From: Cephalopachus bancanus
Lineage: Eukaryota; Chordata; Mammalia; Primates; Tarsiidae
DNA length: 64,000 nt
Direction of reading: 5' to 3'
NCBI GenBank assembly: GCA_027257055.1
Contig: JAPVLO010000182.1
Location: 8,246,001-8,310,000 of the forward strand
The position numbers were made by a program, and so were the translations under genes. Below the pieces are notes generated by a model. The model searched no databases, had not been told where the DNA came from, and saw nothing but the letters and a program-made list of their open reading frames with translations. Below are positions 1 to 12,106 of this stretch, piece by piece. Every line of letters begins with the position of its first letter. Positions within the stretch are counted from its first letter, which is position 1.

Positions 1-34
1 AGATATTATCTCACCCCAGTTAAAATGGCTATCA
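1..34 (+). mobile_element. L1 ORF2 3' fragment
   Basis: The opening bases match the well-known L1 ORF2 stretch encoding the end of the endonuclease/RT polyprotein (AGATATTATCTCACCCCAGT). The L1 is interrupted by an LTR and resumes near 483 after a loss of roughly 200 bp relative to a typical L1. Non-functional. Confidence 0.7.
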
Positions 35-482
35 TGTTGTTGTGGTAAGACCGTGACACCAAGGTTATCTTAGGAAGTAGTGGTTTATTAGCCCTGGCAC
101 GACTCAGCTGCTAATGCTCCAAGACTGAGCAACCCGGAGAAAGAGGAGAGGGCTTTTAGACGTTAGTTTAGGTAAGGGAGGGGGGTTGGGTTGTATGGCT
201 ATGCAATTTTCTTTGGAATTTGCAAGGTTGTATTTAGCAAAACCAGATTTTCAAAGGACAAATTGTCTCCAGGGTATACATGGCAAACAGGGGTTGTAAA
301 CTGATAACTTCAAAAAGAGAGGGTGTGGGAGTAAGGTTGTGAATGAATTACTGTCTTGCATTTCCAGGAAAGCAACCTTTGGCTGTTTGGTTTTCTCACA
401 TCCCATGTCTAGCAGGTCTGGAGCTTGTAGGTTGATTTTTAAAAGGAATAGTTTTAACTGTTTTTAGCCCCTCTCTGCCACA
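35..482 (-). mobile_element. ERV LTR, antisense, inserted in L1
   Basis: Read on the minus strand it starts TGTGGCAGAGAGGGGC and ends CTTACCACAACA, i.e. TG...CA, with an AATAAA polyadenylation signal (GGCTAATAAACCAC) about 55 bp before the 3' end, the R/U5 layout of a class I LTR. No target duplication is visible because L1 sequence is deleted at the junction. No internal retroviral sequence accompanies it. Confidence 0.55.
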
Positions 483-1165
483 ACTCGATTCAAGTATTTC
501 ACTGCTGGATACATATCTAAAAGAAAAGAAAGTAGTATATCACAGAGATAGCTGCACTCTCATGTTTATCACATCCCTATTTACAATAGGCAAGATATTT
601 ATTCAGTCTCAGTGTCCATACATGGATGAATGGATAAAGAAAATATGATGCATATTCACAATAGACAATTCAGTCATAAAAAGAATGAAATCCTGTCATT
701 TGAAGCAACTCAGATGACCCTGGAGGATGCTACGTTAGCTGAAATAAATCAGGCAATGAAAGACAAATATCTCATATTCTCACCCGTATATGGGAGCTAA
801 AAAAAAGTTGATCTCATGGAGACAGAGAGTAGAATGGTGGTTACCAGATATAGGGAAAGGTTTATGGGAAGGGGAAGAGGAAGAGAAGTTGGTTGATGGG
901 TACGAAAATACAGTTAGATAAAAGGAGTAAGTTCTAGCGTTTGATAGTATAGTAGCGTAACTGTAGTTAGCAATAATGTATTGCTTATTTCAAAATGGCT
1001 ACAAAAGAAGATGTAAAATGTTCTCATCCCAAAGAAATGATAAATGCTTGAGGCAATGTATATCCCAATTACTCTGATTTAATCACTGCACCTTGCATGC
1101 ATGTATCAAAGTATCACGTGTACCCTATGCATATGTACAATTATTATATATTGATACAAATTTTC
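483..1165 (+). mobile_element. L1 3' end (ORF2 end and 3' UTR)
   Basis: Contains the typical L1 order: CACTGCTGGATACATATC, the ATGGATGAATGGATAAAGAA motif, CTCATATTCTCACCCGTATA and a 3' UTR-like end near CCTATGCATATGTACAATTA. The ORF2 frame is broken. Same element as the fragment at base 1. Confidence 0.8.
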
Positions 1166-1332
1166 TTGTGTTCCCTCCCAGTCATTCCCCCACACTGCCT
1201 GCTTCAGATAACTGTTGATCTGATTTCTATCACCACAGATTAGTTTTGCCTGTTCTAGAATTTAATATCACGGGAATCACAAAGTACATTTTCTTTTGCA
1301 TCTTGCTTCATCAATGTCATTTCATGAGTAAC

Positions 1333-1550
1333 TTTTTCTTTTTTGGGCTGAGGTCTCATTCTGTCACCCAGGCTGGAGTGCAGTGGTATGATCACGCCTC
1401 ACTGCAGCCGCAACCTCCTGGGTGGGCTCTGGTGATCCTTCTACTCCAGCCGCCTGAGTAACTGGGGCTGCAGACATGCGTCACCCTGCCTGGCTAAATT
1501 TTTGATGCTTTGTAGAGATGAGGTATCCTCTGTTGCCTAGGCTGGAAGTC
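1333..1550 (-). mobile_element. AluJ-like fragment
   Basis: Antisense Alu: CTCATTCTGTCACCCAGGCT followed by the right arm and linker. It stops after TTGCCTAGGCTGG, lacking the 5' third, and is diverged. Confidence 0.85.
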
Positions 1551-1724
1551 AGTAACTTTTTTCTTTTTATTTCTGGGTAAAATTTCACTATATAAGTATA
1601 CTACAATTTGTTTATCTACTCACCTGTTGGTGAACATTTGAGTTATTTCTACTTTAGGGGTGTCATAAATGAACTTACCATGAACAATTATATGCAAATC
1701 TTTTTGTGCATTTATTTATGTTTA

Positions 1725-1792
1725 ATATATAATATATAAATATATTACATATTATATTTATATATTTATTTATATATATTTATATATCTCAA
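1725..1792. repeat. AT-rich (TATATT)n-like tract
   Basis: Alternating TAATATAT/TATTTATATA units inside the antisense L1; low-complexity. Confidence 0.8.
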
Positions 1793-1835
1793 TTCATTAA
1801 ATACCTAAGCATAGAATTGCTTGGTCAAATGTATG

Positions 1836-2131
1836 TTTTTTTTTTTTTTTTTAGTCTCACTCTATCGCCCAGATTGGAGTGCAGTGGCCGCTCCCGGCCA
1901 CCACAGCCTCGACCTGCTGGGGTCTGGCAATCCCTCAGCCTCTGCCTTCCACGTAGCTGGAACTGCAGGCGCGCGCTACCACGCCTGGCTAATTTATTTA
2001 TTTATTTGTTTATTGTAGAGATGAGGTCTTGCCAAGTTGCCCAGGCGGGTCTCGAACCCATGGGTTCAGGCAATCCACTCACCTCAGCTTCGCAAAGCGC
2101 TGGGATTACAGGTTGAGCCACCAAGCCCGGC
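1836..2131 (-). mobile_element. Alu, window-specific type, full length
   Basis: Antisense dimeric Alu with the A-box variant (GGTTGAGCCACC). Flanked by the duplication AAATGTATGTTT (about 1828-1839 and 2136-2147), so its insertion site is intact. Confidence 0.93.
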
Positions 2132-2261
2132 TCTTAAATGTATGTTTAACTTTAAAAGGAATTGCCAAACTTTTTTCCAAAGTGTGCCATTTCACACTCT
2201 CATCAGTGATATTTGAAATCTCCTGCTCTATTTTCTTTTTTTTATTTAAAATTTTTATTTT

Positions 2262-2545
2262 TATTTTTTTTTGAGTTGGAGTCTCACTCTGTCGCCCAGA
2301 CTGGAGTGCAGTGGCCCCGGCCACCGCAGCCTCGACCTGCTGGGCTCTGGCAATCCTTCCGCTTCAGCCTTCCGAGTAGCCAGAACTACAGGCGTGCGCT
2401 ACCATGCCCGGCTGATTTTTTTGATTTATGTAGAGATGAGGTCTTGCCAAGTTGCCCAGCCGGGTCTCGAACCCGCGGGATCAGGCAATCCACTCACCTC
2501 AGCCTCCCAAAGGCGCGAGATTACAGGCTGAGCCACCGAGTCCGA
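2262..2545 (-). mobile_element. Alu, window-specific type, full length
   Basis: Antisense dimer with GAGTTGGAGTCTCACTCTGT head and GGCTGAGCCACCGAG end, inserted in A+T-rich DNA. The AAAATTTTTATTT-like flanks resemble a target duplication. Confidence 0.93.
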
Positions 2546-2577
2546 ATAAAATTTTTATTTTATTTTATTTTATTTAT

Positions 2578-2864
2578 TTATTTTGAGTTGGAGTCTCACT
2601 CTATCACCTAGACTGGAGGGCAGTGACCGCTCCCGGCCACCGCAGCCTCGACCTGCTGGGTTCCGGCGATCCTTCCGCCTCAGCCTTCCGAGTAGCTGGA
2701 ACTACAGGCGCGCGCTACCACGCCTGGCTGATGTTTTTGGATTTATTGTAGAGATGAGGTCTCACCAAGTTGCGCAGGCGGGTCTCGAACCCGCGGGCTC
2801 AGGCAATCCACTCACCTCAGCCTCCCAAAGGCGTGGGATTACAGACTGAGCCACCGAGCTCGGC
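2578..2864 (-). mobile_element. Alu, window-specific type, full length
   Basis: Third antisense copy in a row. Flanked by TAAAATTT-TATTTTA-like repeats on both sides; carries the long left-arm form (CACCAAGTTGCGCAGG). Confidence 0.93.
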
Positions 2865-2867
2865 TAA

Positions 2868-3345
2868 AATTTCTATTTTAAATGTGTGGAGTACAATTCA
2901 GGGTTAGGTACACAAATGTTCATTATGCAGGAATCCTTGTTGATGAGGTGTGCGCCCTTCCCCTGGAAGTTTCCCACTACTACCAATCCCACCTACCCTT
3001 CCCGTGGCAGTTTCCTACTACTGCCAGGCCTACTTCTAGCTCCCCTGGCAGTTTCCCTCTACTGCCAATCCCTTTCTTTTCATATACAGTAGTTGTTCAA
3101 GGTCCATTTATGAGTGAGAACAGGTGATACTCAGTTCTTTGTTTCTGTGATAGATCACTCAGTATTAGACTCTAAGTCTATCTAAGTTGCTGTGGAGTTC
3201 ATAATTTTGTCCTTCTTTGTGGCTGTACAATATTCCATTGTGTATGTGTACCACTTTTTTTTTTTAATCCAGTCCTTTTTCGAAGGGCAGCACGGTTGGT
3301 TCCATGTGTTTGCTATTGTGAATAATGCTGCGATAAACATGCCAC
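2868..3345 (-). mobile_element. L1 3' end, antisense
   Basis: Begins with the L1 3' terminus GTACAATTCAGGGTTAGGTA, shared with copies near 4533 and 51314, and runs into ORF2 (CCATTGTGTATGTGTACCAC, CTATTGTGAATAATGCTGCG). Cut off by an Alu 3' fragment at 3345. Confidence 0.8.
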
Positions 3346-3421
3346 CCATCAGTGGCCGGGGCCACTGCACTCCAGTCTGGGCGACAGAGTGAGACTCCAA
3401 CTCAAAAAAAAGTAAAAATAA
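3345..3421 (+). mobile_element. Alu 3' fragment
   Basis: Only the last about 60 bp of the right arm (CACTGCACTCCAGTCTGGGC) and the A-tail remain: a heavily 5'-truncated or deleted copy joined to L1. Confidence 0.85.
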
Positions 3422-3862
3422 ACGTTTTGTCCTTGGAGGAACGTTTTGCTTCCTCTTCTCCTGCCCTTGGACGTCAGACTCCAGAGTATTCCGTCTTTGG
3501 ACGCTGGGACTTCACCAGTGGCCTCCTGCAGGCTCTTGGATCTTGGGCCTCAGATCAAGGGCTGCACTGTCGACTTCTCTGGTTCCAAGGCTTTTGGACA
3601 TGGACAGAGCCACCTACCGGCCTTTTTCATTGCCCAGCTTGGAGACAGACTACTGTGGGACTTCACCTTGTAATTGGGCCAGCTCTGCACTCCTGAACTC
3701 TCAGAGAAAAGACAGGTCAACTACCTAGCCAGCAGAGAGAGGCTGGTACCACCAAAGCCATTGTGATAATGGCAGAGAAACTCGCACAGTTTGACATACT
3801 CTCCCCGGTAACATCCATCCTCATCATCTCCCTGTTTTTTGTTGGTCTGTTTGTCTGTTTGC
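3422..3862. other. Unclassified, probably an old interspersed repeat
   Basis: The block has a rhythm of 'TTGGACxxxxGACTTCAC' phrases (CTTTGGACGCTGGGACTTCA, TGTGGGACTTCACCTTGTAA) that recalls an old mammalian repeat, but I cannot name it. Open frames of 70-110 codons overlap here in all plus-strand frames, which argues against coding. Confidence 0.4.
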
Positions 3863-4485
<623 letters not shown>

Positions 4486-5546
4486 GCTCGTAAGTTTTTT
4501 TTTTTAACTTTTAAATTTTTTAATTTTAAAATTGTGAGGTACAATTCAGTGTTAGGTATACAAATATTCATTGTGCAGGTACCCTTGATATTGTTACTAT
4601 TTTTGATTTTAAGTCATTCTAGAAGTTGTGCTGTAGCACTTAATTCTGATTTTAATTTGCATTTACCTGATTACTGATAATTGAGCATCTCATCAGGTGC
4701 TTATTGGACATTCACCAGGTCTATTTCTGGTCTGTTTCGTTCTATTTCTATATTTATCTATCTTTAGCTTAATATCACATTATATTAATTATGGTACTTT
4801 ATAATAAGTCTTAAAGTCAGGTTACATAAGTTATATAAGTTATATTCTTTATTTCAAAAACTATTTTGGCTATTCTAGGTCCTTTGAACTTCATGTAAAT
4901 TTTAAAACCAGTTTGTCAATTTTTATGAATTAGAGCCTGCTGACTTTTTTTTTTTTTTTTTTTTTACTGGGATAATGTTGAATCTATCAGCCCTTCTGAG
5001 AAGAGTTAATATCGTGACAATATCGCATTTTCCAATCCACGAACAAAATATATCTCTTAATTTATTTGGGTATTATTTAATTCTCTCAGCAAACTTTCTA
5101 TGTATGAGTTTTGTACTTATTTTATTAAATTTATCCCTAAGCATTGTATGTTTTGATGCAATTTTATGACGTGCCTTGGCTTTTCATGTTTTTTGTGCTT
5201 GGGATTGAGTTTCTTGGATTTCTGAGTTTACAATTTTTATAACATTTGGAAATTTTGGGTCATTATTTTTTCAATTCTTTTTTTCCTGACCTCCTCTCTT
5301 TTTTCCTTTGGGATCCAATTGCACATATGGTAGGTCATTTGATGTTGTCCTACAGCTCACTAATGCTCTGACCAAAAAAAGGTCACAGGTTTTCTTTTCT
5401 GTGTTTCATTTTGGATTGTTTCTATTGCAATGTCTCAAATGTCATTAATCTCTTTTTTCAGTGTCTAATATGTTATTATTAATCTCAAATATTTTCATTT
5501 TTATCTTTATAAGTTCAATTTGGGTGTTTTCAAATATCTTTCATGT

Positions 5547-5840
5547 GTGGGACATGGTGGCTCATGCCTGTAATACTAGCACTTATGGAGGCTTAGGTGA
5601 GAGGATTGCCTGAGTCCTGGAGTTTGAGACCAGCCTGGGCAACTTGGTGAGACCTCTTCTCTACAAAATAAATACAAAATTTAACCAGGCGTGGTGGTAT
5701 GCACCTGAAGTTTTAGATACTTGGAAGATTGAGGAGGAAGGATCACGTGAGCACAGGAGGTCGAGGCTGCAGTGGCCATGATCGTGTCACTGCACTCCAG
5801 TCTGGGAGACAGAGTGAAACTCTGATTTTAAAATATATAA
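5547..5840 (+). mobile_element. AluJ-like, full length
   Basis: Sense dimer from GTGGGACATGGTGGCTCATG to GACAGAGTGAAACTCTG, with an AT-rich degenerate tail. Confidence 0.9.
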
Positions 5841-6107
5841 AATAAAATATTGCTCATGTTTTTATTTAACATGAAGCATGTGGGACCTTCTTAAACATAT
5901 GGACTATAGTTTTAATAACTATTTTAAAGTCTTTGTCTATTAATTATACCTTCTGTCATTTCTATGTCAGTTTTCATTGATTTTTCTCTTTATTATAGAT
6001 TGCATTTTCTTGCTTATTTGTGTGTCTCATACTTTTTTTAAAAATTGAATTCTAAATATTGGGTATTTTACTTTGTTGGGTTCTGGATACTTTTGTATCT
6101 TCTTCTT

Positions 6108-6394
6108 CTTTTTTTTTTGAATCAGAGTCTCACTCTGACGCCCAGGCTGGAGTGCAATGGTACACTCACGGCTACCCCAGCGTCGACCTGCTGGGCTCCA
6201 GCGATCCTTCCGCCTCAGCCTCCCAAGTAGCCAGAACTACAGGCGTGTGCTACCACGCGGGCTAATTTTTGATTTATTGTAGAGATGAGGTCTCACCAAG
6301 TTGCCCAGGCGGGTCTCGAACCCGTGGGCTCAGGCAATCCACTCACCTCAGCCTCCCAAAGCGCAGGATTACAGGCTGAGCCACTGAGCCCGGC
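6108..6394 (-). mobile_element. Alu, window-specific type, full length
   Basis: Antisense; long left-arm form (CACCAAGTTGCCCAGGCGGG), A-box variant GGCTGAGCCACTG. Confidence 0.93.
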
Positions 6395-6614
6395 TCCTTA
6401 TGCCATTTTAAGTGGTATTATAGTTTTAAAAAATGGCTAATTATTTATTCATAGTCTATGGAAAAACACTTGGCTTTTGATATTTGACCTTGTATCTTGT
6501 AACCTTGCTAAATTCACTTAGTTTTCCCAGTTTTGCAGTAGATGTCTTAAGAGTTTCTATGATGTTTCAATCATGTTATCTGTGAAGACAGAAATTTTAC
6601 TCTTCCTTTATAAT

Positions 6615-6690
6615 TTGTTCCTTCTGTCTCCCCCTCCCCTCCCCTTCCTCCTTCTTCCTCTTCTCTTCTCTCTTCTCTCTCTCACTAGAA
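6615..6690. repeat. Polypyrimidine tract
   Basis: About 75 nearly uninterrupted C/T residues (CCCCCTCCCCTCCCCTTCCT then CTTCTCTTCTCTC) in the antisense L1. Confidence 0.8.
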
Positions 6691-7330
6691 ACTCTATACA
6701 GTGTGAACAGAGGTAGAAAAGAAGCTCTTCTTGCCTTGTACTTGATCTTGAGAGGGAGAGCATTCAGTCTTTCACTGTTAAGTGTAACATGAACAGTAGG
6801 CTTTTCATAAGTGTCTTTATTGGGTTCAGGAAGTTCTTTTCTTTCCTAGTTGTTGACAGCCTTACCATACATGAGTCTTGAATTTCATAAAATGCTTTCT
6901 CCGCATCTATTGAGATGATAATATAATTTTTCCCCTTTATGCTCTTAATGTGGCAAATTACAGTGATTGATGATCACCAAATCAATCTTGCACTCCTGAG
7001 AAACTCTACTTGATTATAACATCCTTTCAAAACTCCTTTAAAATTAAAAAAAAAAATCCTTTGCTGTATATACTTGCCAGAAAATTAAGAAAAAAATTTT
7101 TTAATTGGTTTAGGGGTACAAGTGTTGTTTTGGCTGTATTGTGTAGCAGTGAATTCTGGGCCTTTTAGTGTTCTCATCACCCAATGTACATTGTACCCAT
7201 TAAGGAATTTCTCATCTCTTACCCCACCCACCCTTCAAGTTTCCAATATCAATTATTTTACGATGTCCATGTGTACACATTATTTAGTTCCCACTCATAA
7301 GTGAGAATGTATGGTATTTGGCTTTCTGTT

Positions 7331-7405
7331 AGTTAGAGGTTAGTAAGTGTTTGCTGCATTGCAAAATTCTAAAATCTCAATGACTTACAAGAACAAGCAT
7401 CATTT
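7331..7405. repeat. 75-bp patch, near-copy of 8891-8965
   Basis: Between L1 text GGCTTTCTGTT and CTTAAGATAATGACTTCCAG lies a 75-bp segment foreign to L1, matching 8891-8965 at about 69 of 75 positions in the same orientation. Confidence 0.8.
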
Positions 7406-7491
7406 ATTTAACTTAAGATAATGACTTCCAGTTTCACCCATTGCTGCAAACAAGTTATTTCATTCTTTTTTAATGGTTGAGTAGTATTCCA

Positions 7492-7492
7492 T

Positions 7493-7540
<48 letters not shown>

Positions 7541-7542
7541 TA
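7492..7542. repeat. (GT)n microsatellite
   Basis: About 25 TG units with one TATG interruption, grown from an L1 TGGTGTG site. Confidence 0.97.
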
Positions 7543-8010
7543 TTATATATACTGCATTTTCTTTATCCATTTGTCTGTTGATGGACACTTAGGTTGATTC
7601 CATATCTTTGCTATTGTGACTTGTGCTAGGATAAATATATAAGTGCAGGTATCTTTTTAATTTAATGATTTCCTTTGAGTAAATTCCCAGTAGTGGGATT
7701 GCTGAAGTGAACGGTAGTTCTACTTTTAGTTCTTTGACAAATCTCCTGTTTTCTATCGAAGCTGTACTAACTTGTACTCCCACCAGCAGTGTATAAGTGT
7801 TACCTTTTCTCCAGATCCTTGACAATATGTTATTTCTTGACTTTAATAATAGTCGTTTGGACTAGTATTAGATGGCATCTCACTGCCATTTTAATTTGCC
7901 AAAACCCCTTTGATTATTCTAGTTACTAATATTTTATTAGCGATTTTCCATCAATGTTCCTGAAAGGTATTGGCTCAGTTTTATTTTCTTGTAATATGTT
8001 TATCAGTTTT

Positions 8011-8292
8011 GTTTTTTTTTTGAGTTGGAGTCTCACTCTGTTGCCCAGACTGGAGTGCAGTGGCCGATCCCGGCCACCGCAGCCTCGACCTGCTGGACTC
8101 CGGCGATCCTTCTGCCTCAGCCTTCCGAGTAGCCGGAATTACAGGCGCGCGCTACCACGCCCGGCGGATTTTTGATTTATTGTAGAGATGAGGTCTCGCT
8201 GCCCAGGCGGGTCTCGAACCCGCGGGCTCAGGCAATCCACTCACCTCAGCCTCCCAAAGGTGCGGGATGACGGGCTGAGCCACCGAGCCCGG
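8011..8292 (-). mobile_element. Alu, 5-bp-deleted subfamily
   Basis: Antisense; TCTCGCTGCCCAGGCGGG shows the left-arm deletion, and CCGGAATTACAGG the associated right-arm change. Flanked by the duplication TGTTTATCAGTTTTG. Confidence 0.95.
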
Positions 8293-8569
8293 TTTGTTTA
8301 TCAGTTTTGATAGCAGAGTAATACACCTTCATCAGTAAAGCTGTTTGGCATGGAATTTTTCTTGTGGGAAGTTTTAAAATGAAAATATTCAATTTCTTTA
8401 GTAGACAAAAGGCTATTCAGATTTTCTATTTCTTTTGTGTCAGCTTTCGCAATTCATCTTTCAAGAAATTTGTACACTTCATACCCTCTTAATATTTATA
8501 GAATCTGTGGGGGTCATCTCCTTTATTCCTGATGTAGGTAACTTGTGTTTGCCTCTTTTTATTAATTTC

Positions 8570-8860
8570 TTTCTTTTTTTGAGTAGGAATCTCACTCTGT
8601 CACACAGGCTGGAGTGCAGTGGCACACTCATGGCCACCACAGCCTTGACCTGCTGGGTTCAGGTGATCCTTCCATTTCAGTCTTCCAAGTAGCTGGAACC
8701 ACAGGCACGCACGACCACACCTGGCTAATTTTTTGATTTATTGTAAAGATGAGATCTCGCCAAGTTGCCCAGGCTGGTCTTGAACCCTTGGGCTCAGGCA
8801 ATCCTCTTGCCTCTGTCTCCCAAAGTGCTGGGATTATAGGCGTGAGCCACCATGCCCTGC
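8570..8860 (-). mobile_element. AluJ-like, full length
   Basis: Antisense; ordinary GGCGTGAGCCACCATGCCCT end. Flanked by CTTTTTATTAATTT / CTTTTTAATTAATTT. Confidence 0.92.
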
Positions 8861-8890
8861 TCTTTTTAATTAATTTATAATGAACAAACT

Positions 8891-9310
8891 AGCTAGAGGT
8901 TAGTTAGTGTTTGCTGCATTGCAAAATTCTAAAATCTCAATGACTGACGAGGACAAACATCATTTCAGGTTTATGGCTCTGTGGGCTGGCTCTGGTAACT
9001 CTGCTCTGGACTGCAGGTTGTGTTCAGGACTATCCCATGTGTCTGTCATTCGGGACTCAGGCTGATAGAGAAGCTGCAGCCTTGGGCATTTGTTTCACAT
9101 GGCTGAGGGCTGCAGTGCCAGAAGGCAAGTAGAAACTTGCAATGTCTCCTAGAGTCTCTGTCTGGAATGAATTACATTGCCACTTAAATTCATGTGTCAT
9201 TGACTAAAGCAAGTCCCATCGCTAAGCCCAAAGTCAGTGAGGACAGGGAGGTATACTTTGTCCACAGTGAAGCATGGCAAGGATGGAAGGGCAAGAGAAT
9301 TTTGAACAAA
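8891..9310. other. Probable ancient repeat fragment
   Basis: Starts with the 75 bp shared with 7331-7405 and continues (GGGCTGGCTCTGGTAACTCT, GGCATTTGTTTCACATGGCT) with text resembling an old mammalian LTR or DNA repeat that I cannot name. No supported frame. Confidence 0.4.
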
Positions 9311-9406
9311 AGAAGCATTTGACACTGAAAACGATTCTCTCTCTCCCATAAGGAATGTCACAGAGTCCAAGGAAAGAGAGAATCGTTTTCAGTGTAAAAT
9401 GCTTCT
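9311..9406. repeat. 31-bp inverted repeat, 34-nt loop
   Basis: Arm 9311-9341 is the reverse complement of 9376-9406 at 30 of 31 positions (single G/T difference). A transcript from either strand could fold into a hairpin of about 96 nt. The arms match no repeat I recognise. Confidence 0.9.
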
Positions 9407-9436
9407 GAGATGTCAACTAAAAAAGGATAAGGATAA

Positions 9437-10123
<687 letters not shown>

Positions 10124-10454
10124 TAATGCACGTATATTTATGAAAGAAAAGAATGAGAAGTTGGGAGGGTTCTTGACCTTGGTTTTTCTCAGGGAAGTTA
10201 GACAGGCTGTCTGCTGTGGGCTTGGGGAAAACGGGGCAGATTGGTGATAGTCCTTTGTGATCCTTTCAAAGACCAGTTTTCTCCATCAGGACTCAGAAGT
10301 CCAGGTTTACCAGCGGGACAGGTAGCTGCAGAACTGACTCAGGGTCAGGGCTTTCCAGGACTTGTGTGTGGAAGGAGACGGAAGCAAGGATATCGAGGGG
10401 ACTGGTGGGAAGTCAGCCCAGAGGTCTAGCTTGGGTTTTAAAAAAAGGGGCCAA
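10124..10454. other. Unique, no feature seen
   Basis: About 330 bp of mixed-composition DNA with short overlapping frames only. Confidence 0.5.
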
Positions 10455-10740
10455 GCCGGGCTTGGTGGCTCAGCCTGTAATCCCGCGCCTTTGGGAGGCT
10501 GAGGTGAGTGGATTGCCTGAGCCCGCGGGTTCGAGACCCGCCTGGGCAGCGAGACCTCATCTCTACAATAAATCAAAAAACCAGCTGGGCATGGTAGCGC
10601 ATGCCTGTAATTCTGTCTACTCGGAAGGCTGAGGCGGAAGGATCGCCGGAGCCCAGCAGGTCGAGGCTGCGGTGGCCGGGAGCGGCCACTGCACTCCAGT
10701 CTGGGCGACAGAGTGAGACCCCAACTCAAAAAAAAAAAAA
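10455..10740 (+). mobile_element. Alu, 5-bp-deleted subfamily
   Basis: Sense dimer with CCTGGGCAGCGAGACC (deletion) and AAAAAACCAGCTGGGCATGG shared with the copy at 12107. Flanks AAAAAGGGGCCA on both sides look like a target duplication, the right one also bordering the next Alu. Confidence 0.95.
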
Positions 10741-10747
10741 GGGGCCA

Positions 10748-11051
10748 GCCGGGTTCGGTGGCTCAGCCTGTAATCCTGCGCCTTGGGAGGCTGAGGTGAG
10801 TGAATTGCCTGAGCCCGCGGGTTCGAAACCTGTCCGGGCAACTTGGCGAGACCTCATCTCTACAACAAATCAAAAAATCAGCCGGGCGTGGTAGCGCATG
10901 CCTGTAATTCCGGCTACTCGGAAGGCTGAGGCGGAAGGATCGCCGGAGCCCAGCGGGTCGAGGCTGCGGTGGCCGGGAGCGGCCCCTGCACTCCAGTCTG
11001 GGCGACAGAGTGAGACTCCAACTCAAAAACAAAACAAAACAAAAAAAAAAA
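10748..11051 (+). mobile_element. Alu, window-specific type, in tandem
   Basis: Starts within 8 bp of the previous A-tail in the same orientation; has the long left arm (GGGCAACTTGGCGAGACC). Ends in (AAAAC)n-A tail. Confidence 0.95.
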
Positions 11052-12106
11052 GGGGGTAAGGGGAGAGAGAACAAGCTGTGAGGCAGGGGAAGCGTTCAAG
11101 TGGTGGAACTCAGGAGGGCCCAAGGAGTGAGTGGGTGAAGCGGGAGGAAGAGAGTTGAGTTGGAAGGACTGTGGTCCACGAGGGATGTTGAAGTTTGGTT
11201 TTTGAGAGTCGGTGGGGTCATGCTAGTCATGGTTCAATGGCGGCCTTGAAAAATAGCTGGAAGTAGAGAAGATTATCTGGGGTGATCAGGACAGCTGGGG
11301 GAAGGTGAGGGAGGGCAGGTGGGTTGGCTGCAGCAGCGCGTCTCAGGATGACCGTGGGAGTCGATGTGTTCAGGTAGACGGTGCGTCCTTGGCGGGTGTC
11401 AGCCAGGGTCAAGGATGGCAGGGGATGCCGGGAGACTGCCGACCCCAAGTGCCCCCTTCTTGGCTGGAAAACAGAACTCACGCAGGAGGAAGAGCAGACT
11501 CCACTCAAGAGGGCAGCACAGGAAACAGTGTCCTTGGGGCAAGGCCAGGCTTAGTTGTGGTGAGGAGGAGGGGGAGGTGGTGAAAGTTCCTGGGGGTGTG
11601 GTGGATGTGGCATAATTCGCTTTTAGTGGAAGGACACGGTGGAACACGCTCAGGAAGAAAACGAACTGGAAGTAGATGGGGGCAAGGTGATGTCCTGGTG
11701 AAAGTGAAAGTCCCAGTGGAGGGACTTAAAGCGGAGAGATGAGTTTTCGTCCTTGTACCACAGTATCAGGCACATAGTAGGTGCTCAATTGACATAGCTT
11801 CGGTGAATAACGGAATACATAAATTCTGTCTCTTTGGCTGCTTGCTTTCTTCTCTGGGACTTCATTTCTCCTTCTGTTTATTGGGAATGCTGCTCATTAA
11901 ATCCTCCTGGTCCTGAAATTTATGGTGGTTTTTCTCTCCAAAGTTTCAGGGCTTCCCATCTGGCTGGATAAGCCTCTTCTTATCCTATCCCATGTCACCC
12001 TGGGAGGGAAGGGTAAGTCAGGGCTGAATCTCTCTGGTCACAAGTTGGGAGAAACGGAAGTTCAGGAAGAGCAAAGAGTTCACAACTTTATAGATTAAGA
12101 TTTACC
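11052..12106. other. Unique DNA with a MIR-like remnant
   Basis: G+A-rich unique sequence. The segment 11740-11820 (ATCAGGCACATAGTAGGTGC) is a MIR 3' remnant on the plus strand. Frames of 70-93 codons at 11227-11647 overlap on both strands and have no recognisable domain. Confidence 0.5.

Larger units (their letters stand above)
1166..2250 (-). mobile_element. L1M 3' region, antisense
   Basis: Antisense L1 3' sequence (e.g. GGTGTCATAAATGAACTTACC), interrupted by Alus near 1333-1550 and 1836-2131 and containing an AT-rich stretch at 1725-1790. No intact frame. Confidence 0.6.
4490..8569 (-). mobile_element. Antisense L1 block with several Alu insertions
   Basis: Starts with a T-tract and L1 3' terminus (GAGGTACAATTCAGTGTTAG) and continues through antisense 3' UTR and ORF2 pieces (CTCCGCATCTATTGAGATGA at 6900; CCCAGTAGTGGGATTGCTGA near 7690). 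At least two L1 copies are probably joined: a second 3'-terminus-like segment (GGGGTACAAGTGTTGTTTTG) lies at 7110. Interrupted by Alus at 5547, 6108 and 8012, a GT tract at 7492 and a foreign 75-bp patch at 7331. No coding capacity. Confidence 0.75.

Noticed and set aside
2213..2611. Frames with [14 protein letters not shown] / [13 protein letters not shown] peptides, also at about 20 other sites
   Set aside because: These are translations of antisense Alu elements.
10455..11051. Tandem Alus as a segmental duplication
   Set aside because: The two belong to different subfamilies (short and long left arm) and have separate A-tails, so they are independent insertions.
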